This document shows positions 1-8,876 of a stretch of 64,000 nt of DNA, piece after piece. The stretch is from the NCBI RefSeq assembly GCF_007859735.1, contig NZ_SIHI01000001.1, forward strand, positions 1,198,251 to 1,262,250, read 5' to 3'. Origin of the DNA: Thalassoglobus neptunius. Its GTDB lineage: Bacteria > Planctomycetota > Planctomycetia > Planctomycetales > Planctomycetaceae. Both the position numbers and the translations under genes were made by a program. The number at the start of each line of letters is the position of its first letter. Within the stretch, counting starts at the first letter, position 1. Under the pieces are notes generated by a model. That model saw only the letters and a list, made by a program, of their open reading frames with translations, did not search any database and was not told the origin of the DNA.

Positions 1-206
1 ATTCAGGACTGGCGGATGACTTACAACCACCGCCGTCCGCACAGCTCTCTTGGAGGGTTGACGCCTGCCGAATTTTCGACTCAGTGTGCTTCCGTTCCAG
101 AGAAGGTTCCGCCTACGGCTCCACCTTCTCCTCCACTCCAGCACACTGACTTACTTACCTAACCCCAACTCTCATAAGCCTGGTTCAAACTTCGGGGGCA
201 TTTCAG
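1..206 (+). mobile_element. 3' end of an IS3-family insertion sequence (transposase OrfB tail plus terminal repeat)
   Basis: Frame 1 runs from the window edge to a TAA at 160-162 and encodes the tail of an IS3-family DDE transposase. The diagnostic C-terminal block DWRMTYNHRRPHSSLGG followed by LTPAEF is present; in this family the block lies just after the last catalytic residue. After the stop, bases 183-206 end in GGTTCAAACTTCGGGGGCA, which resembles the GGGGGCA-type right inverted repeat of IS3-group elements. The rest of the element lies outside the window. The boundary near 206 is inferred from the repeat; the opposite end and target duplication cannot be seen. Confidence 0.85.
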
Positions 207-865
207 ACCCTCTCGACGTCTATCGAATTCGCAAACCGAAAGTCTATCGTTTCGCAGCCTACGTCCTTGTGGGATTCGGCGTTCTGAGTGGTGTCGTTGG
301 TCCACTCGGAGTTGCGATGGTCAAAGAGAAGACGGACGGCGGAAACAACTGGCCGTCGGTTTCGGGGAAAGTCGTCAAATCGGAAGTCGAAACTCGTGAA
401 GAAGAGTCGACAGTCATGATTGGGCGGCGAATGACCAAAGTGACGACGACCGATTACGTCGCCCGGGTGCTTGCAGAGTTTGAAGTCGACGGGAAAACGT
501 ATTCGACCGATCGAATTCATCTCGTCGGAAAACAAGCATTCAGCAAGCGAATCCCAGCAGCGGCGCTGCTGAATAATTTCCCCATCGGGAAGGAAGTTCC
601 GGTCTTCTACAACCCGGAGAATCCCGAAGAATCGATGCTTTCCAAGGGCTCCAACATTGACACGACCCCAATGACGGTCGTCATCGGCGGGATTTGCTTC
701 GCCTTTGTCGGAATCGTCATCGTGACAATTCTGTCGAGCGTGATTGGAATGATTGAGTCGAAATACGATGACGAAGCAATGGAGATCGTTCCGAGTACGC
801 CGACCAACTCAGATCATCACTTCTCCGAACTTCAGTCCGCGAAGTACTTCAAGAACCAGGAGTGA
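86..865 (+). CDS. DUF3592 membrane protein whose 5' end was replaced by the IS element
   Basis: The open frame from a GTG at 86 gives 259 residues, but about the first 40 are translated from insertion-sequence DNA. From about residue 70 the protein looks like a DUF3592 protein: a hydrophobic segment (FAAYVLVGFGVLSGVVG), an extracytoplasmic part starting WPSVSGKVVKSEV with YNPENPEESML near its end, then a second membrane segment (TVVIGGICFAFVGIVIVTIL). Function of DUF3592 proteins is unknown. The native start is missing, so expression now depends on a start and promoter inside the insertion sequence, or the gene is dead. I cannot tell which. Confidence 0.6.
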   Translation: MLPFQRRFRLRLHLLLHSSTLTYLPNPNSHKPGSNFGGISDPLDVYRIRKPKVYRFAAYVLVGFGVLSGVVGPLGVAMVKEKTDGGNNWPSVSGKVVKSEVETREEESTVMIGRRMTKVTTTDYVARVLAEFEVDGKTYSTDRIHLVGKQAFSKRIPAAALLNNFPIGKEVPVFYNPENPEESMLSKGSNIDTTPMTVVIGGICFAFVGIVIVTILSSVIGMIESKYDDEAMEIVPSTPTNSDHHFSELQSAKYFKNQE

Positions 866-937
866 AGTCTTTCAGAGACTCGATCTGCCTGAGAAGTACA
901 GTTTGCGAAGGCGGCCTTTTGCTGGCTGCTGCCATTC

Positions 938-2641
938 CTAAAGTCGGTCGATGGCCAAAGCAGCTCGGTAGGCGGCTTCGGCTTCGAAGTATGTCAGCAG
1001 TGCGGCAACTTCCTTGTCGGCAGCTTCCTGAGCATACTGTTCGCGCAGAGAGACTTTCAGCATGTCTGAGAGTCCGAGTTCCTCGTTTCTGGCTTCACGT
1101 CGGGCAAGATCCACAGCGAGTCGCACTGCTTCGCGGGCTTGAATGACCTGGACTCTGGACTGCTCGAGTGCGACGTAGGCACTCTTGACTTCGGCGGCGA
1201 TTTGATCGCTGGCGTATCGTCGCTTGGCCAGAACCTGCGACACTTTGCCTTCGATCGACTGCATCTTTCCAATCGCTTTGCGTCGCTGAATTGGAACGGA
1301 CACGTACAGACCGGCATCGAATTCGAATCTTGATTTGTCTCGCTTGGACGAAGCTGGTGCGCCGACATCGTCAGAGGCGACGAAGACGGCATCGACTTCT
1401 GGTTTCATCAAGTTGGATGCTTGAGCGTGTTCGACATCCAACTGTTTTCGAATGAAGTCAAAGACTCTCAGCTCCGGACGGTTCTGAAGTGCGATTTGAA
1501 TGTCGGTGTCCAAGTCCTGAGCGTCAATCTCTTTGACTTCGGGAAAAACAGGAAGCTGCTCGATGTCGGGAACGATGGGCTGTCCGTTGAAGTCGCGGTA
1601 GTACAATGAAAGCTTGATCGCTTTCTCCCGGACTTTTCTCAAGGCGCTCGCTTGCTTGGCGCGTCGATCAGCCATCAAACGCAGGTTGTCCGTGTATTCA
1701 GGAGGGTCGAGGAACCCTTCTTCAACCTGTCTGCGAATCCGGTCGTTCCGGTCATCGGCGATTCTTAATACTGCTTCCACGATTCGCAATTGACGTCCCG
1801 CTGCAACCCATTCCCAGTAGGCGAAGGACGCTTGCTCCACGAATGCGATCAACTGGGCCTGAATTTCCGGTTCAACAAATTCCCGCTGAATCGATGATGT
1901 CCAGACATCTGTTCTTCGGGCATCAATTGTTCGATCCTGAGCGAGAGGAACTGTGATCCCAGCTTTGAATTCACCGCCATCGTCGGTTTGTCGTTCTTTA
2001 TACCACGGCTGGAAGTCACCTCTCCCGATTCGATATCCGGCGAACACATCAGATCCTCCGAAGAGCGGTTGCACGACACCGATGTTGTTTCGGTAGGTCT
2101 CGTAGAATCCGAAGTTTCCAGTTTCGGATGCTCCTTTGAGCTTGGTATCAAACTCCCCCCAGGCAGCGAGGTAGTTTCCGTTGGCGACGTTTCTTTCAAA
2201 GAGTGCCGACTGGAGTTTTGGGTACGATTGATAGACCGAATTGATCACCGCATCCAAATGGAGTTCTCGCCCCGTTTGAACTTCCGGGGCATCGCCCGTT
2301 AAATCCGGGGGAAGGAAAAGCTCCTTATCGGACGGCGGCGGGACGTCGGACTCTGGAGGATTGGGAATCTTTTTGTCTTGAGCAGTGTCCGGATTCTGGT
2401 CCGGCTTTTGGGCTGGTGTCGGAGCAGGTTCCTTTTCTGGAACTTGCAGAGACGTCAATTCGATTGCATCGGCAGAATTTGGTTCCGTCGCGAGTTTGTT
2501 CACCGTTGCTGAACGTGAGGAACCCTGTAATCCAGCTGGAGAGGACTCGAGTCCCAGAGTTTGGGTTACAACGTTCCGTGATTGAACGCATCCCATGAGG
2601 ACGAGTATACAGCTTAAACTCAACCAGTGCTGGGCTGACAT
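938..2641 (-). CDS. TolC-family outer-membrane efflux lipoprotein
   Basis: The 567-residue protein starts with a lipoprotein signal peptide (lipobox LMGC, Cys at about 18). A Pro/Glu-rich linker to about residue 120 is followed by the long helical outer membrane efflux protein (OEP) repeats of the TolC family. The helical part includes repeated coiled stretches such as RIRRQVEEGFLDPPEYTDNLRL, and the tail ends AEAAYRAALAIDRL, a typical OEP ending. TolC proteins form the outer-membrane duct of type I secretion and efflux systems. It is third in a same-strand row with the ABC transporter and HlyD-type adaptor, about 200 bp after the adaptor, so the three are probably one export machine. Substrate unknown. 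Confidence 0.88.
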   Translation of the reverse strand: MSAQHWLSLSCILVLMGCVQSRNVVTQTLGLESSPAGLQGSSRSATVNKLATEPNSADAIELTSLQVPEKEPAPTPAQKPDQNPDTAQDKKIPNPPESDVPPPSDKELFLPPDLTGDAPEVQTGRELHLDAVINSVYQSYPKLQSALFERNVANGNYLAAWGEFDTKLKGASETGNFGFYETYRNNIGVVQPLFGGSDVFAGYRIGRGDFQPWYKERQTDDGGEFKAGITVPLAQDRTIDARRTDVWTSSIQREFVEPEIQAQLIAFVEQASFAYWEWVAAGRQLRIVEAVLRIADDRNDRIRRQVEEGFLDPPEYTDNLRLMADRRAKQASALRKVREKAIKLSLYYRDFNGQPIVPDIEQLPVFPEVKEIDAQDLDTDIQIALQNRPELRVFDFIRKQLDVEHAQASNLMKPEVDAVFVASDDVGAPASSKRDKSRFEFDAGLYVSVPIQRRKAIGKMQSIEGKVSQVLAKRRYASDQIAAEVKSAYVALEQSRVQVIQAREAVRLAVDLARREARNEELGLSDMLKVSLREQYAQEAADKEVAALLTYFEAEAAYRAALAIDRL

Positions 2642-2843
2642 TCCTTTGCCTTTCGAGAAATCTCCGCGCGTTGGGCGCAGTCAGAGAGTCCGTCGATAAC
2701 GGGCGCTCCCTGTGGAATAATTCGTCCAGATCTGAAGGGCGAACGCAGTTCCTCTTGAAATCTCCTGAAGCAAAAGATCAGATGAATCCGTATTCCCGGA
2801 AAATCTTTGCCAGCCTTCCTAGTGTTCCTGGATCTTCTATCTC

Positions 2844-4310
2844 CTACTTGGGCAGCGGAGGTTTTGCTGGCTTCTCATCCTCGGAACGATCAGTGACAAC
2901 CGGAGGAAATCCGTTGAGTTGTCGCCAGACTTCGTACCAGAGCGGAACGACATCGAGCATGACCCATCCATTTGCCCGAACTCCCTGCCGCAGATAGCGG
3001 TCATCGGGCCAGTCTTCCGGGTTGACTGGACGAATCAAAGTTCGAAACTTCCCTTTCCCGTCGTCGATCGAATCGACGGAAACGACTTCACCGCCGAAAG
3101 TTCCGACAGCAACGGAGGGCCATCCTGCGAATTGAACAGCGGGCCATCCTTCGAACTGGAGTCGGACATGACGTCCCGGTTCGACCAGTGGGGCGTCATT
3201 TCCTTTGAGCCAGATTTGCACGGCTCGGTCTTTGGTATCGGGGACGATGGTGCAGATCGGATCTCCCTCTTTGAGAACTCCGGTTCCGAAGTTGGGAGTG
3301 ATCTGAACGACGAAACCGTCGAACGGGGCAGTGACGGTCTGATTGGCCTGTCGCGAGACATCAGACTCGAGTTTGTAAACGTCGGCCTGAGCTTTCGCCA
3401 TCTCTTGAGTCACTTTGGCGACTTCGGTTTTGGCTTTCTCCATGTCTGCGGTCGCTTTGCGAACGGCAGCTTTGGCGTAATCGATGTCGACTTGCGCTTT
3501 GGCGATCTTCGCGACTCTTTCCGACTGTTTGGCCTCAAGTTCCTTCATTGCACCGGCAATATCGGTTCCAGCTTTCTCCACTTTGGCGCGTTGGGCAGAG
3601 AGTTTCGCCTGCACTTCCTGGACTTTTTGCAGAGCGATATTTCCCTCTTTGTACAGGGTTTCCATTCGCGATGCTTCAGCTTCGAGCTGCGGAATGTGCG
3701 AAGCGTATTCGGTGAGCTGATTTTCGAGACCTCTGACTTTTTCCCGAGCTTGTTCGACATACGCATCCTGAGCGGCGATCGTCTCCGCTTTCACTTCCGT
3801 GTATGCAATGACCTGTTCTTCAAAGGATTCAACGACGGTGTGGGCTGCGTCGAGTACTCTGTTGCTGGCATTGAGTTGGTCCTGAGCCGATTGGACTCGC
3901 TCCCGTCCCCGATCAAGTTGCTGTTGGAGTCGCATCGCATATTGTTCGTCGAGGTCTTGAATCTCGGCGATGACCTGGCCTTCGACGACGCGTGCATTCT
4001 CGTGAATGTCTTCGCCCCATCGAATAATCCGGCCTTTGATGGGCGCTTCGATGACCTGTTGCCGTTCACCCGGAGCAAATGCAACGACACTCCCGGACCC
4101 TTTGATCGACTGTTGCCAGGGTGCGAATGCCATCACGAAAATTGTGGTCATCAAGCCGATGAACAAGATGGTGGCGACCCGACGGAACAACCTCGAAGAG
4201 CGGACCAGTCGCAACGCTGGCATATCCACTTCGTTGTATGCAATCGGAGCGAGGACACGCCGGGGCTTGGACACAATTTTAGGAGCACTCTGGAATTCTG
4301 TCTTACCCAT
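2844..4310 (-). CDS. HlyD-family membrane fusion protein
   Basis: The 488-residue protein has one N-terminal membrane segment (about 45-66, VATILFIGLMTTIFVMAFAPW). A beta-barrel/lipoyl half follows (VEGQVIAEIQDLDEQYA), then a coiled coil of about 200 residues rich in Ala, Lys and Glu, then the second lipoyl half (VTAPFDGFVVQITPNFGTG). This is the layout of type I secretion adaptors. The start ATG overlaps the stop of the upstream ABC transporter by 8 bases, which implies translational coupling. It probably bridges that transporter to the TolC-type lipoprotein downstream. Confidence 0.9.
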   Translation of the reverse strand: MGKTEFQSAPKIVSKPRRVLAPIAYNEVDMPALRLVRSSRLFRRVATILFIGLMTTIFVMAFAPWQQSIKGSGSVVAFAPGERQQVIEAPIKGRIIRWGEDIHENARVVEGQVIAEIQDLDEQYAMRLQQQLDRGRERVQSAQDQLNASNRVLDAAHTVVESFEEQVIAYTEVKAETIAAQDAYVEQAREKVRGLENQLTEYASHIPQLEAEASRMETLYKEGNIALQKVQEVQAKLSAQRAKVEKAGTDIAGAMKELEAKQSERVAKIAKAQVDIDYAKAAVRKATADMEKAKTEVAKVTQEMAKAQADVYKLESDVSRQANQTVTAPFDGFVVQITPNFGTGVLKEGDPICTIVPDTKDRAVQIWLKGNDAPLVEPGRHVRLQFEGWPAVQFAGWPSVAVGTFGGEVVSVDSIDDGKGKFRTLIRPVNPEDWPDDRYLRQGVRANGWVMLDVVPLWYEVWRQLNGFPPVVTDRSEDEKPAKPPLPK

Positions 4311-6456
4311 TGACTTTCCCCGAATTCAAAGTTCGCTTCGCTGGATGATCACCAAAGCAGAGTTCATCAGTAGCCTTGTCGCAGAGAGCTTGTCGTCCCG
4401 TGGCAACAATCGCCGTCCATGTGGCATTGGGGGCGAAAATGACATTGCCGAGAGACTCGATATCGGCGTCCGAAAAACCATCGAGAAGTCCATCGATGAG
4501 CAGCAAGCTTGGATTTCCTGCGATGGAACGTGCCAGCATCAGCTTTCGTTGTTGATTGATGGTCAGCGGAAATCCTGTGGACGAGAGATGAGTTTCAATT
4601 CCATCCGGCAACTCGAGGATTTCGTCGAGCAGACCGACAGCAGTCAGGGCGATGCGCGTATCGTCCATGGTGACATTGCGGCGTTGCAGATGAACGTTCT
4701 CGGCGACGGTTCCGGAGAACACTTCGACGTGACGGACGAGTGAATGTGCGTGGCGGAGTGTTTCGAGACGGATTTCACGAACGTCCGTTCCATTGACGGT
4801 GATGTACCCGCTTTCAGATTCCTGCAATCCGAAGAGCAGGTCGAGGAAGATGGTCTTTCCACCTTCATCGTCTCCAGTCAGGGCGATGTGTTGCCCGCCT
4901 CGGATGATTGTTGAGATCGGTTTCGAGGTCGACTTGATTCCACGATGCTTGACGTTCTTCACGACGAGACTCAATTCGTGGGAAGATGGACGTGACGAGA
5001 GTCCTCCGTCTTCTTCGACGGGCAAGTCGAACAGTTCGCCCAGTTTGTCAGTCGAGGCCATGAGGTCATAGAACGACTCCATATGTTTTCCGAGTTTGGC
5101 AAACGAGCCAACAATGATTGTCACAATCAATTCAGCAGCGACAAGTTGGCCCAGCGTGAGCTCCCCAGCCACGACAAGCCATCCGCCCAGGCCCAACAAT
5201 GCTGTGCTGGCGATGGCCTGCATCCCAAGAGCAAACAGAATCTGTCGGAAAACAATGTGGAAGTGCTTCTGTCTCGCGTCGAGATATTCCTGCGCGAGAT
5301 GATCTGTCCGTTCGATGGCGAAGTCAGTTCCTCCGCGATAACGAAACGCCGTCTGGCACTCAGCAAGATCTTCCAGCCAGGCGACAATTTTGTACTTCGA
5401 CTTCGATTCTTTGATGCTCGTCGCCACCGCTCCACGTCCGAGGACCAGAATGATGAACGCGATCAGCGCCAGCAGGACGAGGTCGAACCCCAGAAGCCAC
5501 GGATGGTAAAACGCCAAGACAGCCATTCCGATCGCTGTGCTCATGACGAGAGTGACACCATCCAACAGAAACTGGGCAGCTGTTTTCTGCACAGTGACAA
5601 TGTCGAAGAATCGGTTCACACGTTCGCGGGGGCTGATTCCGTTGAAGGCTGTCACATCGACTCTTGGAATCCGATACCCAATGTCCGCAGCGACGCGGAC
5701 GAAAAGTCGCCGTTGAATGACTTCCACAACAAATGTTTGAACGGCGCGAAGGGCTGCAGAGAAAGCGAGGAATGAAAACAGGATGAGGGCCAGCACAATC
5801 ACCGGTTGACGATAGCTTCCGAAGGCGACCGTGTTGACCAGAGTTTCGATCGCGAGCGGAACCGCCATCGTGAGCACACCAATGACGATGGCGAACACGA
5901 CGATCATGTAGACATCAGCGAGTTCCGGACGCAGGAGTGCGATGAATCGATTTAAGGGACGCGTTGCTTTTCCGGGAACAGCGGAGAGTGCCACCAATGG
6001 TTCGACAACCACAGTGTTGATCAACCCGGTGTCAGGATCTGCTGAGAGACGCTTCCGAATGGCGCCGGGAGTCGTTCGAACGAAACGGCCGTCCTCGTTT
6101 GGATCACTCATTAGCAAGGTTCGTCCGTTCTTGCTCGTGACCGCAAAGAACCCTCGATCCTCTGGCCCCTTTGCAATCACCGTCGCGCCTTCACGGGCGA
6201 GACTGATGAACTCGTCCCAGTTGCAGCTGATGGTTTTGACTTTGAGGCCAAGTCCGCGACCTGCCTCGGAGACCCATCCCCACCATGCGTCATGTTTGGG
6301 ATCGATTCTGTCTGCGATCGAGATATCGACAATTCGGCGGACCTGAAGACGGTCGACTTCCTCTCGTGAATCGAACAAGAGTTCCGAAAAGATCTTCGTC
6401 AGTTCGATTCCATCCTGTAAGTCGACTGGCGAGTCTGTTCGTGTCACCACATTCAC
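4303..6456 (-). CDS. type I secretion-like ABC transporter with a degenerate ATPase domain
   Basis: The 717-residue protein begins at a GTG. Residues 1-135 look like a peptidase-C39-like domain without an obvious catalytic Cys-His pair. Residues about 170-420 form a membrane domain with several hydrophobic helices. The ATPase domain is last. Walker A is GDDEGGKT, an acceptable GxxxxGKT. The signature LSGGQ is replaced by LTINQQRKLMLARS. The Walker B LLLIDG has Gly where the catalytic Glu normally follows the Asp. The site may therefore bind but hydrolyse ATP poorly. It is first of three genes with an HlyD adaptor and a TolC protein. No obvious secreted substrate gene is adjacent. Confidence 0.85.
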   Translation of the reverse strand: MNVVTRTDSPVDLQDGIELTKIFSELLFDSREEVDRLQVRRIVDISIADRIDPKHDAWWGWVSEAGRGLGLKVKTISCNWDEFISLAREGATVIAKGPEDRGFFAVTSKNGRTLLMSDPNEDGRFVRTTPGAIRKRLSADPDTGLINTVVVEPLVALSAVPGKATRPLNRFIALLRPELADVYMIVVFAIVIGVLTMAVPLAIETLVNTVAFGSYRQPVIVLALILFSFLAFSAALRAVQTFVVEVIQRRLFVRVAADIGYRIPRVDVTAFNGISPRERVNRFFDIVTVQKTAAQFLLDGVTLVMSTAIGMAVLAFYHPWLLGFDLVLLALIAFIILVLGRGAVATSIKESKSKYKIVAWLEDLAECQTAFRYRGGTDFAIERTDHLAQEYLDARQKHFHIVFRQILFALGMQAIASTALLGLGGWLVVAGELTLGQLVAAELIVTIIVGSFAKLGKHMESFYDLMASTDKLGELFDLPVEEDGGLSSRPSSHELSLVVKNVKHRGIKSTSKPISTIIRGGQHIALTGDDEGGKTIFLDLLFGLQESESGYITVNGTDVREIRLETLRHAHSLVRHVEVFSGTVAENVHLQRRNVTMDDTRIALTAVGLLDEILELPDGIETHLSSTGFPLTINQQRKLMLARSIAGNPSLLLIDGLLDGFSDADIESLGNVIFAPNATWTAIVATGRQALCDKATDELCFGDHPAKRTLNSGKVNG

Positions 6457-6920
6457 TGTTTGCTCCCATCAGAGTGGTTCTTAGAGCACCTGCGGTGCCA
6501 GGAGGATTCTAGCCTCGCAGGTCGTTGACGCACATTGCAAATATCCGAATCGGGAAAAATTGGGCTGTGTCTATCGGTTGGCCTCTAACGAGATCTTCAT
6601 GTCCTGCGATGCTGATTCGAGGGGATCGGTTTGACGGATTCTTAACCTGTTGACGTAAAAAGTGTTACGTTAAAAGTCTGTCGGTGGTTTTCGGGCCGGA
6701 AGAGAAACAGTTCAGAGATTGAGAGAGGACTTTCTTGCAAAGAATAATGCAGACTTCCATTTGCAATGTTTGATTCGTTCGATTGGTCACCAATGACTTC
6801 CATCATGAAACAGGGGCGAGCCCTTTTCATGGTTTCGCAGGGTCGTTTCTCTGCGGTCGTCAATTTCGATGAATATCGTGTTGGCTCCGGCGAATTTTCG
6901 AAGACGGACCCGTAGGAGTT
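6457..6920. other. intergenic, upstream of the secretion operon
   Basis: I find no convincing gene in these 460 bases. A short open frame on the minus strand (6642-6863) shows no recognisable family. The stretch TTGACGTAAAAAGTGTTACG at 6651-6670 contains a 6-bp inverted repeat (ACGTAA / TTACGT) and may be part of a promoter or operator, but I cannot assign it to a gene. Confidence 0.4.
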
Positions 6921-7442
6921 TTATGTCGATGCTTCGGCGGTCGGAGTGTCGTCGAGGCGACGGCACTTCGTTTCGAGCGCTTTGGCCGATTCGCCCTCTG
7001 GGCTGATGTTAAAAGCCGTGATGACCAGTTCATCAGAAGAGGTCAGATCGTAAACAGTTCTCCATCCCCAGTCGGGAATATCGACCCCGACCATGTACTG
7101 ACCCGTCATGTCGAGGGTGTTTCCGGTCAGTTTGCCGCGAGACAGCATGATCGAACTACTCATGTGAAAAGAATCTGCCCAACTGACATCGATCGTTTCA
7201 CCAACGGGATTGAAGACGAAGAGTTCTTCACCGACTCGGGGAGAGTTTTGAATTTCTCCGGAGTATTGATGGCGAAGGAAATTTCCTCCGATCGATTTTC
7301 CGAAGCGGCCCTCAAACGGAGATTCATCGGCAAGCTGGTCCGGTTCAAACCATGTTCGGCAAACGCCTGCCCATGTTCCGCACACTTGCTCGAACCATTC
7401 ATGGGCGCATTCTGAAGGCTTGCTTTGTGCGGAAGAATTCAT
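6921..7442 (-). CDS. DUF1579 family protein
   Basis: This protein of about 173 residues matches the DUF1579 pattern: an early Trp-rich CGTWAGVCRTWFEPDQLADESP block, then GGNFLRHQYSG, then the characteristic SWADSFHMSSSIM block. These are small predicted beta-barrel (lipocalin-like) proteins of unknown function, common in planctomycetes. There is no signal peptide, so it is probably cytosolic. I prefer the second ATG (7442) because AGGGA lies 9 bases before it; the first ATG at 7451 is directly against that motif. It stands alone between two intergenic spaces. Confidence 0.75.
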   Translation of the reverse strand: MNSSAQSKPSECAHEWFEQVCGTWAGVCRTWFEPDQLADESPFEGRFGKSIGGNFLRHQYSGEIQNSPRVGEELFVFNPVGETIDVSWADSFHMSSSIMLSRGKLTGNTLDMTGQYMVGVDIPDWGWRTVYDLTSSDELVITAFNISPEGESAKALETKCRRLDDTPTAEAST

Positions 7443-7663
7443 CTGTTCCATTCCCTCATGTTGCGGTAAGAGTCCCGAAACTTGTCGGTCGATCGCTGGG
7501 AACAGATTTTCTCAAAGAATCGCGCTGAGAACCAGTTCAAAGCAGAAAACTGGTCGATTTGCGAGAGCGTCGTAATTTCTTCAGTTCAAAGATTTGCACG
7601 AGAATTGGCGAGGGCGGCTCTTGGGGGCCGACGGCGAGTCAGCCGTTTTTGACCGCGATTCGA

Positions 7664-8365
7664 CTACGCAGTCAGCCGCATCGAGTCATCTTCGCCATCG
7701 TCAGACGGTTGTCGTGAAGCGAGAGCTTGCAGCATTTCCGCGAGGCGATCTTGAGCTGCCTGAAGTCGAGCGGAACGAGCGTCGAGTTCTTCCTCGATTC
7801 TTCGAAGTTCGATCTCGCGATCCTGTCGGGAAGCGAGTTCTTCTTCGCTCTCCTGATCGTGCGTGTCTGGAGTTGAGTTCTCAATTCGAGCCAGTGCGCG
7901 GAGCAGGGCGGAGGCACCGGTTCGGCGCGATTGTTCCACGGCTGCGAGAGAATCAATCTCTGACTGCATGAGGTCGACGAGTTCTTCGGCAGTAAGTTCA
8001 CTCAAGTCGACAGGTTCATCCGACTCTTCGTCGGAAGTGGCTGCTTCCGCGATTGGTTTCGATTCGACATGGAAGACGAACGGGCCAATTTCAATCAGAT
8101 CTCCAGCACTCAGCGGGCCCTCGCGAGTTGGGTTTCTGTTGACGAGAAGCGGAGGTTCAGCGACGACGGCGTCAATCCACAGGGCATCACCATTTGTCAC
8201 GATAACACTGTGCAGGATCGGCATTTCGCCGCCAAGTTGAAGATGACAGTTGGTGCCAGCTCCGATGAGAAAGCGGTCCGAATGAATAGGTCGATTCGGA
8301 AACTTGGTGTTCCCACGCTCAATGCGAAGTCGGAACTCACGTCCCTGGGGGTTCGGAATGTTCAT
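7664..8365 (-). CDS. FHA domain protein with C-terminal coiled coil
   Basis: The 233-residue protein starts with a forkhead-associated domain (about 10-105). It contains the RFLIGAGTNCHLQL strand-loop that precedes phosphothreonine contacts, a PILHSVIV segment where canonical FHA domains have S..H, and VNRNPTREGPLSAGDLIEIG near the end. The remaining 120 residues are acidic, then predicted coiled coil (IEEELDARSARLQAAQDRLA). FHA domains bind phosphothreonine peptides, so a role in Ser/Thr-kinase signalling is likely. No kinase is adjacent. No signal peptide or membrane segment is seen. Confidence 0.8.
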   Translation of the reverse strand: MNIPNPQGREFRLRIERGNTKFPNRPIHSDRFLIGAGTNCHLQLGGEMPILHSVIVTNGDALWIDAVVAEPPLLVNRNPTREGPLSAGDLIEIGPFVFHVESKPIAEAATSDEESDEPVDLSELTAEELVDLMQSEIDSLAAVEQSRRTGASALLRALARIENSTPDTHDQESEEELASRQDREIELRRIEEELDARSARLQAAQDRLAEMLQALASRQPSDDGEDDSMRLTA

Positions 8366-8876
8366 ACATCAACCCTGTCAATCAGGACAGATTTCGCAGA
8401 ATGGAGTGTCCTCGGTCGCGACTTACGCAGCCAGTTTTTCGTTCGTAATGGGTGAACACACATCTGGTGTCGACCTGAAGTAATCGTTCCCGACAGGGAA
8501 AATTCGGAAGAAGCGATATTTCTGTCAAATTTCGCCCAATCGGACAAATGACACCGAGCATCGGGATTTCCGAGAAAGTCACTCCGATGATCCATTCGGG
8601 AAGATGAGTCGAAACGTGATCGCCGAGGGAAGGGCAGGACGCCAAACTTTGTCGAAATGGTTCGGAAAACAGGAGCTTGCGGAAGACACGAAACCGCTTA
8701 CAGATTTGCTGACGGTTTTCAATTCGTCCTCGTCCAAATGGGAATCCGATGATTTCCTGATGTCGTGAGGCGTGCTACAATTCTTCCCGGAAGCAACAGA
8801 AGTTATTCACTGTTCCCGAACTTTCCTCATCGCATCTATTCAAAGTCGTTCTTCGACCACTTCATGGAGTGTGGAA
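8366..8876. other. intergenic between FHA gene and pilT
   Basis: No supported gene in these roughly 510 bases; short minus-strand frames here lack any recognisable family or good start. The hexamer TACAAT at 8776-8781, about 95 bases before the pilT ATG, could be a -10 element. The -35 position about 16 bases upstream (TTCCTG) is a poor match, so the promoter call is weak. Confidence 0.4.

Noticed and set aside
2919-4313. 464-residue plus-strand open frame opposite the HlyD gene
   Set aside because: It mirrors the codon bias of the minus-strand HlyD gene, has no family similarity and no promoter.
5083-5775. 230-residue plus-strand frame inside the ABC transporter
   Set aside because: Antisense shadow of a well-supported gene.
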